A stretch of DNA of 64,000 bases from Pleurotus djamor (GCA_029747585.1 JAPEVF010000018.1:124001-188000), one strand, 5' to 3'; positions 47,543-60,586 are shown, numbered from the stretch's first letter. Made by a program: numbers and translations. Notes: generated by a model not told the origin, from the sequence alone.

Positions 47543-47817
47543 GATCATGGATGCTCCCGGCGGCGCGCTGTCATTCAGCACCTTTTCCTTCCCAGAACCT
47601 ATGTAGTTATGTTATTTTACGACTTGGGCGGACTTTGTAATAACAGACATTGTATCCTATAATCCGAGACTTATAAGATTCTCAAAGACTACGTTACAAG
47701 ATGTAAAACGGTGCGAGATGAAACAAACCACGGCGCTCTGCTTGGACTTGTTATTTTCGGGAGTACAAGGGCTGCTACGTTGTCAGTACGCGCCGCACTT
47801 ACAACTTACAAACAACT

Positions 47818-49560
47818 ATGTCCTTCTCGCAGCAACTACTTCATACATTCGACTCATTGAAAGACCAGGCGAGAGACGCAATATGGGCGTTGTCCTCGTG
47901 TATGTGCCAGCAATCGGCCAAAATTAAAATAAATGGCAGAACGTGTACGCCTTGCGAAGCTTTCCCTGGATACTACCCGCTCATGCATTCCCAGTCACCA
48001 TTGTCAAAGTTCTGGGCGAAGGAGGCTTCTCTTTTGTCTATCTCGCCCAAGATGACAATAGCGGTGTGAGTTCTACTTGTCGAAGTTTTGTTATCATCTC
48101 ACAGTGTTGGTGGAATAGCGACAATTCGCCCTGAAGAAGATACGCTGTCCTACGGGTCATGATGGTGTTAAAGAAGCTATGCGGGAAGTGGAGGCTTATA
48201 GACGGTTCAAGTGCGTTGCGCCAAGTCTAATACGGCGAAATTTGGCTTACGTTCCCGCCCAGGCATCCAAACATTATTCGAATCTTAGTAGGTCGTGTCC
48301 TTCTCGAGGCGCAGGACGTCTGAACAACTTAGCCAAGGATTCCGCAGTTGTGCAAGACCCAGATGGAGAAGGCAAGATTGTCTACCTCTTCCTACCATTG
48401 TACAAGGTATGTGCCTCATCCTAAGCGTCTGACGTGGTCTCACCCCATTGGGGACACCGTTATTAGAGAGGAAACCTCCAGGATGCTATAAACAACAACG
48501 TCGTAAACCGCACACAGTTTCCGGAGAAGGATATGGTTCGACTGTTCAAGGGCACTTGTGAAGCCGTGCGGGCGATGCACGATTACCGCGCCCCAATACG
48601 CGGTTCCGCTCAGAATGGTCAGGCTGCGGCGTCATCATCTCGCAGACAACAACAGCAAGAAGAGGCGGCGTCACGACATTCGGATGACGATGAACGCTTT
48701 CCTCAGCCGGAAGGTGACGCAGAAGGCGGGTACTCATACGATGGCGCGTCCGTCCCATTGGTTAGTCGACGTCGGGTTGAAGACGAAGGGGATGTCGTGT
48801 TTGATGGAGACGAGGAAATATCGAAGGCTGAACAACACAATGGCAATGCTGATCCCAACACGACTGAGCACGTTCCCTACGCACACCGCGACCTGAAACC
48901 TGGGTGAGTCAGCCTGCCTATCTGCAAATAAACCACCGAACTCATTCTTATGAAGGAATGTCATGATCGCTGATGACGGCATCACACCTATTCTCATGGA
49001 TTTCGGGAGCACGATTAAAGCTCGAATAAGAATCGAGAATAGGAACCAGGCACTTGTGCAACAGGTGAGGTTGCTTTTATGACGATTTGGCATCGTTCTA
49101 ACGGACGAAACTCAGGATATTGCCGCAGAGCAAAGCACAATGGCCTACCGAGCCCCCGAACTCTTCGACGTCAAAACTGGACATACCCTCGATGAAAAGG
49201 TTGACATATGGGTGAGTATCCCATCGCATCATTGTTTACACATTACCTACGCGTCTCCACAGTCACTTGGTTGTACTTTATTCGCACTTGCGTACTCCCA
49301 TTCACCGTTCGAGAACACCCAAACCACCGAACAAGGTGGCTCGATAGCCATGGCTGTTTTGAACGCACAATACAAGCACCCACAATCGGCATACTCACAG
49401 GGATTGAAAGATCTAATCGACAGCATGCTCAAGGTCAACCCCGCCGAACGCCCAGACATCCATCAGGTATGCACGCGAGTGTTTTCGAGGAGTTCTTTTG
49501 CTGATTTGTGATTTTCAGGTCATCGAAAGGACAAATGGAGTGTTGAGGTCACTGTCATGA
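47818..49560 (+). CDS. Ser/Thr kinase, STK16/Env7-like (NAK family)
   Basis: ATG 47818 leads to an N-terminus with close cysteines (SSCMCQQSAKIKINGRT), like the acylated end of STK16. Kinase landmarks are FTIVKVLGEGGFSFVYLAQ, FALKKIRCP (VAIK Lys), GVKEAMREVEAYRRF, then the catalytic loop HRDLKPGNVMI, the metal-binding PILMDFGS, and YRAPELFDV...DIWSLGCTLFALAY. An acidic, Gln/Ser-rich insertion of about 100 residues lies between helix D and the catalytic loop (48590-48880). Introns split the gene into about seven exons; the end reads VIERTNGVLRSLS. In yeast Env7 is a palmitoylated vacuolar-membrane kinase that limits vacuole fusion. The placement by family is good, localisation is inferred. Confidence 0.87.
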
Positions 49561-49716
49561 CCACGCTTCGACTTGGATATAGTCTTTCTGATATTTTTAT
49601 TGCGGCTTTGTAACTGCCCGACGGACATAATCAGTACACGGTCTAGTGGATTTGTGCTCTATTGTTGGTCGCTACGTACCAATTTCTCTTTGCGAGACAC
49701 CAGCTCCAACAATCAC

Positions 49717-50717
49717 TCATTCTATCCGTGACTTCTTCGCCAAGTATTTTTCTATCAACGCCGAACCGCGCTTTGGCTTTTTCTTGGTCTGCGCTTCAAG
49801 AGCCGCGGAGGGTTTGGGAGAGTCGACTTCCAATTTTCGTTTTCGCTTCACGGGCAGTTCGGCTAGCGATGAGTGTGAGGATGATTTCGGTTTGGACAGT
49901 GGGACGACGTTCGACTCGGTATCTGCTGGTTTGCTTGTGCTTTTGACTTTCGATTTCTCCGAGGAAGCGGGAATTTCTGTGCTTTCTTTGGTGGCCTTGG
50001 CCTTTCNTTTTTTTTCTTCGCTCTGCACGCTGTTCTTTCCGAAGTAGCGTAGATTTTTCCTGGCGTAAACACACATCATTCACTCTGTGAACGGTGTGGG
50101 GGAACTTCGGGGGGAACATACCTTTTTGAGGGCGCGATTAGACTTCCCTTCAGAGGTCTTGGGCTGGGAGACTGGAATGTTGCTTTGTAAAACCGACACA
50201 GCAGTATCATCGGGCTTCGCAGATGCAGATAATTTGGCAAACTGTGTCAGCCGTCGTTTGTGGGCCTAAATCGTTTCTCAGAACAGTTTACGTGAAGGGG
50301 GGACGTGCATTGGCGCACCTTTGCTTCCCTATGCACCTCAATCATCTTGGATCCTTTGAGGACTTTTCCAGGGCATATAATGCATTTCCATTCGCCAGCC
50401 TCGAGCGAAGAAACATAGATTGGGTCTTTCAAAGCTTGCTGCACAGATATCGTAGCACTGTCATCCTCGGCCTCGGATTCCTCTTCTGAGGCCAGAGATT
50501 CTCCTTCCCAGTCCCCCGGAGCATCAAAGGGTATGTCGCCTTCGACATCGTTACCCAAGTTATCGTCCCCCAAGTCTGAATCCGAATCAAAACCAGAGGA
50601 GTCGGATTCGTCTGAATCTGTATCGTTGAGTCCGAGAATTTCTCTTGTTTCCTCATCGAGACCAAGTGCCGCTTCTTTCTCTTTCCGCTGGATTCGTTTT
50701 TGGACGCGTTTGAGCAT
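49717..50717 (-). CDS. U1-type C2H2 zinc-finger protein, acidic/basic, nucleolar-like
   Basis: The start ATG 50717 opens MLKRVQKRIQRKEKEAALGL. An acidic Asp/Ser stretch follows (DTDSDESDSSGFDSDSDLGD). The zinc finger reads WKCIICPGKVLKGSKMIEVH then REAKAHKRR (C-x2-C, H-x5-H), the U1/matrin-like pattern of RNA-binding fingers. The remainder is Lys-rich with several nuclear signals (VKRKRK, KKKPKRG). Introns split it near 50268 and 50060-50120. The mix suggests ribosome biogenesis or splicing, by composition only. It is divergent from the RNase II gene, 103 bp between starts, and convergent with the kinase. Confidence 0.68.
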
Positions 50718-50820
50718 GATGAATTGGACGAACAAATCAAAGTTTGGAAAAATAACTTCAACGGTTGATCACATTCTCACGGACTATAATCCTCCGACAC
50801 GATCACCTCCCCGACCACGG

Positions 50821-53800
50821 ATGCAGAGGAAACTCACTGTTCCACTATGTACTCGGTCGTACTCAGCTTCGGTCGGGAAACCTTCCCGTCGACCCCCTTC
50901 GCTTGGACGACTAAAAGACATCCATGACGAACCTGCGTCCGTTAACAAAACATTCGGGAAAATGGTCAATACCGCGAATGATATGCTCAATATCTCTGCG
51001 AAGCCCCCCTCGAAGTGGAAACATACAAAGACGCTTCGGGGCGACGAGAAACGTCTGGCTGCAGCGTTGAAGTCTCAAGACGCGACGAAACGCCTACCTC
51101 CGGGCTTGGCAACGAATTTGGGAGCACTCGCAGGCGTTCTTCCTGCGGAGGAGTCTGGGGGAAAGCCTGTAAGCAAACGGGACTCGAAAAGCAAGGAGAG
51201 GCCCACCGTTAAGGTTCTCAAAAGGTCGGCACGACCCATTTCCTTGGAGAAGATGGCGTTTGAAGCGGGGGAAGATCTCTTCGGAGAGGACGCGGGACCT
51301 TCATCTGCTAGTGTGTTTACACCAGGCAGTTTTGCTGAATGTAGAAGGTGAATAACGACATCCCTACGAGCTTGAAACCCTCCTCACCCTCTAATTTGCG
51401 CGTCAGAAATCAAATATCGACTCATGGCATTGTCCTATACGAAGAATACGACAATCGTCGATGGCGCGTCCACCTACTCACCGCTTCAGGCGACGTGTGG
51501 ACGCCGTTACGCGACGATATCATGTTCGTTGTACCCAACTTCATTTCGGACGACCTTTTATCTCGTTGCGGACGCGGTGTCGCCGCTACAGATGGCAAGG
51601 AGCTCAATGCACGCATCAGCGCCTTGAAACGATTACATGACCTCGAACGCTCCGTAGAAGCCGCGTATAACAAGATACAATCTTCAGCGCACCGCCTGTA
51701 CGATCAAGTCAAAGGGAAAGAACCTGATGCTTGGTCTACCGTGCAACTGGACGAAGCAGCTGCCATCGTCGGATCAGGTTCCGAGCTTGTTAACACCTTT
51801 GCCGTGCACAAGTACCTGATGAATGACAGTTTACATTACGTGGCCCACCCCCAGTACCGCACCAACCGCATGTTTGACGTGCGACCTCCAGGAGATATCC
51901 AGAACTTGCAGCGCGTCACCACCCTCTTACGAGAGTCGCGATTGGGGTCGAGCCCATTGGAAGGATTTTTCAAAAAGGCTCAAGGAATCATTACGCGTCA
52001 TCAACAAATTCGGCAGCAAACGCGCTCTGAGCCACCTTCACTCGTTCCTACCAAAGTGTCATGGACTCCAGATGAGCAAGAACTACTCACGTTCTTGCTA
52101 CGTTCTATGAGAGCCACGCGTAGTACTCAGGTTGATCCATATGCAACTCCTGCCAATATGCTCCTGAAACGTATACATCCCAAACTCTCCAGTATCCATG
52201 AATCTGTTGCGCATCAAACCCTCGTCGACCTTGGTGTCATACCGCCATGGCAAGACGCTATCACCCTTCCCGATCGAATGGATTCTGCCGTGAAGCAGCT
52301 GGAAGAACGAGTCGCACACCAGAATGAAGTCATAGAAAAAGGCTTTGCGTCTTCGTCCCGACAAACGACATCCACCCCATCACCATTAGGTCCTGAAGAC
52401 TTCTACGCTCAAGACCCGCTGGAGTCGGTTCGTCACGACTTTGGTGACCTGCCTGTCTTTGTTATAGATGATGTCACTGCACAAGAGCTGGACGATGGTA
52501 TTTCTGTTGAGGCTATCCCGACAGAACCTGGTAGCCATTGGGTGCATGTTCACATCGCAGATCCTGCCTCTGTTTTGCCGCCAAACCATATTTTTGCTCA
52601 AGAAGCTCGCAAGGCTGGTCAGACACAATACTATCTCGGCCAGTCTCAACCCATGCTTCCTCGTGCGCTCATGGAGCACGGTTTATCCTTGGGATCCTCT
52701 TTGCGCAGAGAAGAACCACAGCGTGTTCTCACTTTCAGTGCAAAGATTGATGCTACTGGAGATATCGCTGACTATGCGGTGCGCGCTGGCATCGTTCGTA
52801 ATGTCAAAGTCATCGATTATGATTCTGCCGATGTCAAGCTGGGACTTCCAATATGCAAGATCTCACGTCCCTTCCAGAAATTTGAAGCTACCGAAGCAAT
52901 CGAAACACCCGCTCCTCCTCCTCTTGAGGCATCCCTAGAGCCTCTTAAGCTGCTCAACGACGTTACTCAGCGTTTGATTCGAAGACGAATGAAGATCGAC
53001 ACCTTCAACGTTACCACAGCTCAGGCGGATATCAGACTTCGTTCGCCCTTACCCCAAATTCCCATAACGCTTGACCATCCCATCGTCTGCAAAGGTTTCC
53101 CCGATCTTGATTACATCGTCTCTGAGGTTTCCGACCAAGATACTGGCTCGCGTGGTATCGTTGCCGAGATGATGAAGCTAGCGTGCCAGGTCGCGTCCAA
53201 GTTTGCCTCTGATCGCGGGTTGACGCTTGTTCGTCGCACAGCTGGGCCACCCATTGCGTTTGACCCTAACGCTGTTGATGAGCTCCTCAAGCTTCGATCA
53301 CCCAATGGTTTCGTCCCGTTGCGGGAAACATTGAAGAAAGGTGTTTCTCTCGCTTCGGCTGGATATTCCACAGAACCTCTAGGGCACTGGGGACTTGGAA
53401 TTCGTGACGGAGAGGGCTATTGCCGAGTTACATCTCCCTTGCGTCGGTTTTCTGATCTTGTGGGCCACTGGCAGATACATTCTGCCTTGCTTTCCGCCCC
53501 TCCTGCCTTCTCCAATGAGTGGATGAATGATTATGCCAACGTCCTCGCCTCCGAAGATCGCGTCCAAACCAGACGGGAAAAATCTCACAAGGAGTTCTGG
53601 AAATTTTTATACATTCGGCATCACTTGGAGAATCCTTCTCCGCATGTCCAACATCTGCTCAACAACCTCGAAGCCGAAATCGTGTCAACTTCAAGAGTCA
53701 ACACGAAGACGTTGTACTTCCAGTGTAAAGCAGATATTCCGGCTCTGGGCGTTCAAGGATTCATCGGGAATTTGGGCCAGTTCCAGATTGTACCAGAGCA

Positions 53801-53885
53801 GATCGGGACCTCTGTTCGCGTCGCCATTGAGCAAATTTGTGTCGGTAGCCGAACACAGATGGAGTTGAGACTGGTTGAAAAGTAG
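50821..53885 (+). CDS. Mitochondrial 3'-5' exoribonuclease, RNase II/Dss1-like
   Basis: Two exons (50821-51347 and 51407-53885) are joined by a 59-bp intron, giving about 1,000 residues. The joint reads GSFAECRR|NQISTHGIVLYEE, which resembles the conserved 'GxFVExRRN' start of the Dss1/CYT-4 family. The N-terminus MQRKLTVPLCTRSYSASVG is basic and hydroxylated, a good mitochondrial presequence. In the RNB domain the catalytic acidic cluster is VFVIDDVTAQELDDGIS, followed by HVHIADPASVLP, MLPRALMEHGLSLG and the late YCRVTSPLRRFSDLVGHWQI. A short S1-like region closes the protein. The partner in yeast is the Suv3 helicase (mitochondrial degradosome). An ATG at 50720 in the same frame is rejected because it would weaken the presequence. 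Confidence 0.9.
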
Positions 53886-54219
53886 GGTAGACTTGCTCTG
53901 GATGTCCTCATTTTGTCTGTGGCCTCATCTTTGTATAATTTACTGCACATCCTTTAATTTTACGATACGACCTCCTCTCAGCAAAAATAGCCCGACGCGG
54001 AGTGGCTTGCGGCCCTGAACGCCCCTGTTGAGCATCCCTGTGTGCCAAATTTATGCATGATCGTTCGATTTTTTCTCGTGTCGTCTGAGGTGAAAACGGG
54101 ACCCATAAAGCCCGGCCTTGGTTTGCCCACACCTTTTCCAGTCCCCACCACCGTTCCACGTCACCCCCTCGAGAACGACGACGACAACGACACCGTTGCT
54201 CATCGACGCTCACCTCACA

Positions 54220-56262
54220 ATGTCCACCTTTGTGAACGGCACCGCGGCCGCCTCTGATGCATGGTCTGGATATTTGGCCGAAGCCCAAGCAAGTTTGCTG
54301 GGGATGTCGAGTACCCGACTGGCTCTCATCGCTCTCATCAATGCTCCCGTCATCGTTATATTTTTGAATGCTGTTTGGCAAATGGTGTGTTTTCCTAGGC
54401 ATCGCAGGCCACGATAATCATGCTAATTGCGTGAACCAGGTAGCCCCGAGGGACCCGTCAACGCCGCCGACTGTGTTTCACTGGCTACCCTTCATTGGTT
54501 CTGCAGTTGGCTATGGGAATGACCCTTTGAACTTCTTCTTGGCTTGTAGGGAGAAGGTACGTTAGCCAGTCCTCTTCCTTACTGTCGCGTCGCTTAATAT
54601 CGTCTTTCCTTTAGTATGGCGACGTCTTCACCTTTATCCTCTTTGGACGACGTGTGACTGTTGCTCTCGGAGCCAAAGGAAACAACTTCATCCTTGGTGG
54701 AAAATCAACCGTCTTCAATGCGGAGGATGCTTACACAGTTCGTCGCTACGCCTAAGTGCTCTCTAGGATCCCAGCTAATTTGACCTTGATTAGCATCTTA
54801 CCACCCCAGTCTTCGGCAAGGATGTCGTCTACGATGTTCCCAATGAGAAGTTCATGGAGCAGAAGCGTTTCGTCAAGGTCGGCCTTTCAACGGAAAATTT
54901 ACGTGCCTACGTCGGTATGATTGAAGACGAGGTCGAAGATTTCATGAACAACGATCCGTCATTCCGCGCTTACGGTATGAACGATATCAATGAATGGGGC
55001 TCTTTCGACGCTGCGGACGTTCTTGCGGAAATCACCATCCTGACTGCTTCGAGAACGCTGCAAGGAAAGGAAGTACGAAGCAAACTTGACAAGACCTTCT
55101 CGAACCTCTACAGTGACTTGGACGGTGGTTTCACTCCCCTCAACTTCTTGTTCCCCAACCTCCCCCTCGAAAGTTACAGGAGACGTGATCGCGCTAACAT
55201 GAAGATGACGGAATTCTACGTTGATATCATCAAGCAACGCCGGAAGCAGAACAACGACGTGAGTTATGCGCTCTGCTAAGAAGGATGGCTGCTAACCTTT
55301 CTTCTAGGCTGACCACGACATGATTGCCGCTTTGATCCAACAAAAGTACCGTGATGGCACTCCCCTCAAGGACCACGAAATTGCCCATATCATGATTGCT
55401 CTCCTCATGGCCGGTCAACACACTAGCTCTGCTTCTGGATCATGGGCTCTCCTCCACCTTGCTGACAATCCCGAAATTGCGTAAGTTGCTCGCCGTCGTT
55501 TCTCGTGAGCATGGCTTACTCAACTATACAGTGAGGCTCTTTACCAAGAACAAGTCAAGTATTTCGGCACACCTGATGGCAAACTCCGATCCATGACATA
55601 CGAGGAGCTCCGTGAATTGCCTCTGTTGGACGCTATCATCCGTGAGACCCTCAGGTTGCACCCTCCCATCCACAGCATCATGCGCTATGTTCGCGACGAT
55701 GTCCCTGTTCCGGCTAGCCTTTCCGCTCCCAGCAAGGATGGTACATTCGTTGTGCCAAAGGGAAACTACGTTCTCGCCTCCCCTGCTGTCAGCCAAATGG
55801 ACCCCCGTGTTTGGAAAGATGCTCAGCGATTCGACCCATACCGTTGGGCAGATCCTGAAGGTGTTGCCGCCCAAGCCTTCGACACCTATAACGACGAGCA
55901 CGGAGAAAAGATCGACTATGGTTTCGGCGCTGTTAGCAAAGGCACAGAGAGTCCATACCAACCTTTCGGCGCTGGAAGACATAGATGCATAGGCGAACAA
56001 GTACGTCACTTACCCTCTCCCCCTTTTGAAGTCGGTTCTTACTTAGACCTTGATTTAGTTCGCATACCTGCAGCTTGGAACCCTCATCTCGACCGTCATC
56101 CGTAGAGTCGAGCTCCGCCTCAAAGATCCCCTTCCCGAACACAACTACCATGTATGTTTCCTTGCTGCTCCTCACGACACAATCTGACCATTCCCCTAGA
56201 CTATGATCGTCATGCCAAAGAAGCCACGAACGATCATGTATCGTAGAAGGAAGTTTGATTAG
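54220..56262 (+). CDS. ERG11: Sterol 14-alpha-demethylase, CYP51
   Basis: Eight or so exons give about 545 residues. An N-terminal membrane anchor (LALIALINAPVIVIFLNAVW) precedes the P450 fold. Landmarks are PPTVFHWLPFIGSAVGYG, TVALGAKGNNFILGG, TPVFGKDVVYDVPNEKFMEQ, the I-helix AGQHTSSASGSW, ETLRLHPPIHSIMR (ExxR) and the heme loop PFGAGRHRCIGEQ. The enzyme removes the 14-alpha methyl group of lanosterol or eburicol in ergosterol synthesis at the ER. The Tyr in VVYDVPN (the Y132 position of C. albicans) is kept, as is the basic residue in FMEQKRFVK. It lies 334 bp after RNase II in the same direction, apparently as an unlinked unit. Confidence 0.96.
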
Positions 56263-56801
56263 AGTTGCTTCTTTCACTTTCACTTATACCATATTACCCA
56301 TAGGATACGGTCATAGAGTATTTTACGATCTACAAAATATAACGAAGGTCATCTAGTCGCAACTGCATTGTGTGGCTCTCTGGTGGCTCCCGTATGGATG
56401 TCTTTTGTCGCTCCATCTCAATCACGATGTTGTGCCCATCATGGCGCCTGGTCTTGAGACAAGTTGCTGACGCCAAGCCGACGATCCCTTGACTTTTGTG
56501 GATCCGATCATTTACTTCCAACTTCAGTTTGTAACATTCATCCTGGTGAAGAAATTTCAAATTCGGTGGGTGTATATATCATAGGACTCTGAGACAACCT
56601 ACATCCTCAGACTCATAGAATGAGGACGAGTCGGTGATCCATCATTCTTGGAGTTACGTGTAAGTGATACAATAGCACTGATGGCTCCAGAATATTGACT
56701 ATCCGAAGCTTGGAAATCCCCCTCTGTGGCTGCCTTAGTACGAAGTATCCACAATTCGAATTTTCCAAGCCCCTTCATACTCAAACAACGACCATGATAT
56801 C
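56263..56801. other. Convergent intergenic
   Basis: Terminator regions of CYP51 and the secreted protein gene. No coding segment is supported. Confidence 0.4.
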
Positions 56802-57385
56802 CTAAAGTAGCGTCGCGGCGGTGGCTACAAGAAGCATCAACGCTGAAATACCCAGCACTGCTGGTCTCATCTCCGAAGCACCATTCAACTTTTCGTTCTT
56901 CACATTGACCCCAGCTTCCTTGCAAGCATCATGGTACTCTGAAAACCGTGAACGTCAGAAAGCACGGTTCGTCAATAGGCCTTTGACACTTACTGTCAAG
57001 CGCTGTTTGTAGCACATCATGACCTTCGGTCGTGTTGTCCAAGGAAAGGATACATTTGAAGCATGAATTCAGCGAGTCGGCTGTCCCGTCATTACATATG
57101 CATTGTAGATCTCCGTTGCAGCTCTGTAACTTGACGAGGCCGTCACATTGAGATTTGCATTGATCAGGGATGGCTGTTCCATTGAGACCAGGTGCTTGAC
57201 GTGCTGATAGGTCGTAATAGTGGACAGCTACGGCACTTAACCCTGAAGGAGCAGGTTGTGGGGCTGCTAGAGCTGATTCGACACCGCGTGAATTAGTAAA
57301 GCGAGCGTGACTAATCATGCAGAAACTTACCTGAGCCAGCAGCAAGAAGGAAAGACGCAGACACTAGGCTGAAGAATGCGACCAT
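56802..57385 (-). CDS. Small cysteine-rich secreted protein with GPI-type end
   Basis: Three exons give about 150 residues. ATG 57385 opens a signal peptide (MVAFFSLVSASFLLAAGS). The mature part has eight cysteines in the order C-x3-C, then C-x4/5-C-x-C, then C-x2-C, then a last C: DQCKSQCDG, SCNGDLQCICND, SCFKCIL and DACKEAG. The C-terminus (ASEMRPAVLGISALMLLVAT) is a small-residue site followed by a hydrophobic end, typical of GPI anchors. It resembles fungal CFEM-like or GPI-anchored wall proteins but lacks the full CFEM pattern. Two N-glycosylation sites (NGT, NTT) support secretion. Introns are at about 57329-57270 and 56995-56941. Confidence 0.8.
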
Positions 57386-59371
57386 CTCAGATAGTCAAGT
57401 ATTAGGTGGACTTGGAAGGAAAAGAAAGAAAAGGAACTACTGAGAGAGTGAATAGAGTCTGCGTAGCTTTATAGCACAGATGAAGCCGGTTCAAAGAGGA
57501 TTAATGAGCCCATCGAACGATTGACCTTCAGGAGATCAAACCGCCGGAGTCACTGACAGAAAAACATATCAATTTTAGCCCATATGGAGTATACCAGAGT
57601 GGAATAATCTCACTTCATCGAGCACGATATAGAAAGATCATTCAACAGTCCACAAATCACTGATGCGCCCGCTGATAGTCGCCAAGCAAAACATCAGCTT
57701 TTCATCACGGTGGCGTGCACGACACCTGAGCAGGAATAGCCGAGAAAATGGCCCGACAAAAGGATGGATTTAGGGACCATTGAACAGTGAGTCGACACAC
57801 AGGCTTCGTTCGAGTGCAGTAGTTAGCTTGCATGATTTCTCTGCCTAAGCAGCAAGGGTATCAACATGGGAAAGCAAAAACGGTTGAGCCAACTTACGGT
57901 GGTGTCGGCGGGGCGAACCTGCGTAGTTACAATGCGCATGTTTTGAGGACATTCCTACCGACGGACGGGCGCCGAGCGCTGTTGTAAAATTAACAAATCA
58001 TCGATGTACCACACTCTGTGGAGGAAGCTCTTCGATACACTTTCCGGCGGAGAGATGTCCGAAGGCGAGCGCTCGTTTCAGCTTACTCTATACATGGTCC
58101 CAACCCAAATATGGTAAGTAGACTTCCTTTCTTGGATAATTATTCAACTTGTTCAGGCTGAGGCATGACTACGAGAGCTGCTGCTTGCGATTGTATACGA
58201 GATCTTAGTTGATGCAGCAGAGTCGCTCTGGCGCTGATGGTAAGCAAGCGCGGTGTCGAGCTTTTCAACGGAACTCATTAAAGTGCTGGAAGTTGGGAAG
58301 TATCTAGTAAGCTTGCATCTCCGTCATGCCCAGCCTTCAAAGGTTCAAAAACTGTTCCTTTTCCCTTGCTTTACAAGTCAATCATGGTTAAAAGTACAGA
58401 AAGCGCTGCGCTCTCCTCCTGCTGCTCACCAAGCCCCTGGAGTGTCCTTTCTTACCCCGAACTGTGATCGCGCCAGTATCAGCGCATATGTCCAACGTAG
58501 CCTCTCCCACCATCCTCAAGCCCAAAGTCATTTCACGAGATAACCCACTCAAGGCTGAGAGGTAGATTCCCAGTCCTCATCCTCGCCANTTTTTCGTTCA
58601 CCAGAGCAGAGACCCCTCCAGGCGTCAAATCTGGCAGCATCCAGTTCCAACCAAAGAATCTCGGCGTGTCTTGTGTCTGGCTTTGAAGCACTCTTTGAAT
58701 AGGCTTTAAAGGCGCCCGGAAGCCTGTGTTAGGGATGCGCTCGGTCGTCATTTTCATCGATTGAGTGATTTGAATTGCCGAAGTTTAGCGGATCATTGAG
58801 ACGAAGAATCAACTTCGCTGATCAGGATTCTGTGATATCTAATGGTGTGTATCGTCACAATCTCAACCCGAAGAATCAAATTGTGATCGTATTCAGCTGA
58901 CTTGGTGACAGTGTTCGTTGGCTGGTTTCTCTGCGGGAGCCTGGGAGAAGCTTGTGAGTACCTCGCCAGATTTGAGCAGCAATGGAATGCAAACCTCTTC
59001 TGATAAGTTGGGATCAAGACATCAATGAATTGAACACGGTCCGTCGAAGCATTACCATCAATCCAGGGCTAATAGTGGGACATTGTCGAGTAATACAAGG
59101 ATGCTAGTCCATGAGAAACGTGCTCTTGAATTGGATGAAGGCTGCGATGGAAATGAGCCGCTACCGATGTGAGGCGGGAAGGAAGGTTTGACTTAACTGA
59201 AGAAGGCAGAAGGACCGCAAGGGTCTCATCACGTTTCTGATTGATTTCAAGACATAAAAAGATGGGTGAAGCTTCTTCGTCTCGAGGTGACAGTCATCTT
59301 AAGGCTCAAACATGGGATATAACAGGCTGGTGAAGGAGTGATCTTGAAGTACTGCTTTCGAGGAAGACCCT
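57386..59371. other. 2-kb gene-poor stretch
   Basis: No gene is supported on either strand. An open minus-strand stretch at 58533-58757 (PNTGFRAPLKPIQRVLQ, then FFGWNWMLPDLTPGG) has a coding look but no start or partner exons that I can place. It could be a gene fragment. Confidence 0.35.
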
Positions 59372-60586
59372 ATGCCTTCACAATACGCAACCAATGAGCC
59401 GGCCAACCTTCTCTGGTATGAGCAAGCGACCCATGCATCGGTACACGCCGGTTCAATGACCTACGGTATGTTGTTCACTTCTTTGATAAAGCCTGAGACT
59501 GAGTGAGGTTTGGAAAGGAATTCACCTATCCATTTATGCTGTCGCGATGTACCACATCTTGAAGCAAAAGATTATACCTTGGAAATCTGCTGCTTTCATT
59601 ACAACTCTTTTCCTCCTTGGGACGATTAATATCATTTGCAGGATTCGATTTAGCGAGCTAGTGTGGATTGATGACCGAAATTATCCAGGGGGGGGCTACC
59701 AGATTCCTGCATGAGCAACAGGCAGTCGTTGAGAACACAGTAGGACACGTTACCGCAATCATTGCGACGTTCTTAATGGATGCACTCTTGGTAGGTCGTC
59801 TCCCTCACCCAGATGTCCACGAAGCCAATTTAGTGCTTTTGTTAGCTGTATCGCGTCTTCGTTGTGTGGGGAAATAACTGGTATATTGTTACCCTTCCAA
59901 TATTGATGTATTTAGCATCTACAGGTGAGTGTGGATAAGCTCCCGAAGAGATGTTCACTTTAAGGCTCAAGCGCTCACTTTTTACAACCAAGCGCTGTCC
60001 GTGTGCGTGGCGATTCAAGCCGCGAAACCACACTCTAGCCTTTGGGCTGGAAAGACCTTCGATTATGGCGTTCCATTTTGGTCGATCTCCATGACCCTCA
60101 ATATCCTCCTCACAATATTGCTCGTCGGACGCTTGCTCTACGCCCGCCATAAAATTCGTTCCGCGTTGGGTCCGACGTACGGACAGACGTACACCGACAT
60201 CGTAGCGATAACGATCGAAGCCGCTTTACCTTACGCACTGGTGTGCTTGGTATTTATTATCTTGTACGCGATGAAGAACACGGCGGAAATTCTCTTCAAT
60301 CCCATGATGTTACAAGTGCAGGTAAGCGGAGCCCGTCTGTTTGTTTCTGAGGTTTCATGAGCCACTTTAGTGTCTTACACCAGAGCTCATCGTTCTACGA
60401 GTTATTCGAGGCCGAGCATGGACCAGCACGACATTCACCGAGCCACCTCAGCCGGATGCGAGCTCCCACAATGCTTCAGCGCAGACAAGCATACCATCAA
60501 CGGTTTTGAGTATGGTGACACTCCGCGAGGGACCAAAAAATGAGCTAAGTATAAGAAAGGAACACCAAGTCGAGGTCTTTGTCTGA
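59372..60586 (+). pseudogene. Seven-helix membrane protein with frameshift in a G8 tract
   Basis: The gene belongs to the large basidiomycete family with the signature DDRNYPGG. ATG 59372 opens MPSQYATNEPANLLWYEQ. Helices run through SIYAVAMYHILKQ, FITTLFLLGTINIICR, VTAIIATFLMDALL, LYRVFVVWGNNWYIVTLPI, AQALTFYNQALSVC, FWSISMTLNILLTILLVG, and AALPYALVCLVFIILY, ending LTPELIVLRVIRGRAWT. At 59687-59694 there are eight G; seven would keep PGGATRFLHEQQ in frame, and as given a TGA follows 5 codons later. Either this is a true pseudogene or a homopolymer read error. All later exons are open with good splice sites, which favours an error or very recent loss. Ligand and function are unknown. Confidence 0.72.

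Noticed and set aside
51348..51406. Apparent frameshift between two long frames of the RNase II gene
   Set aside because: A 59-bp intron with gtgaat donor and gtcag acceptor restores the conserved RRNQISTHGIV reading, so the gene is intact.
53908..54402. Minus-strand open frame of 164 codons over the CYP51 start
   Set aside because: It overlaps the CYP51 first exon and has no recognisable features. Sharing the length of family H is coincidence.
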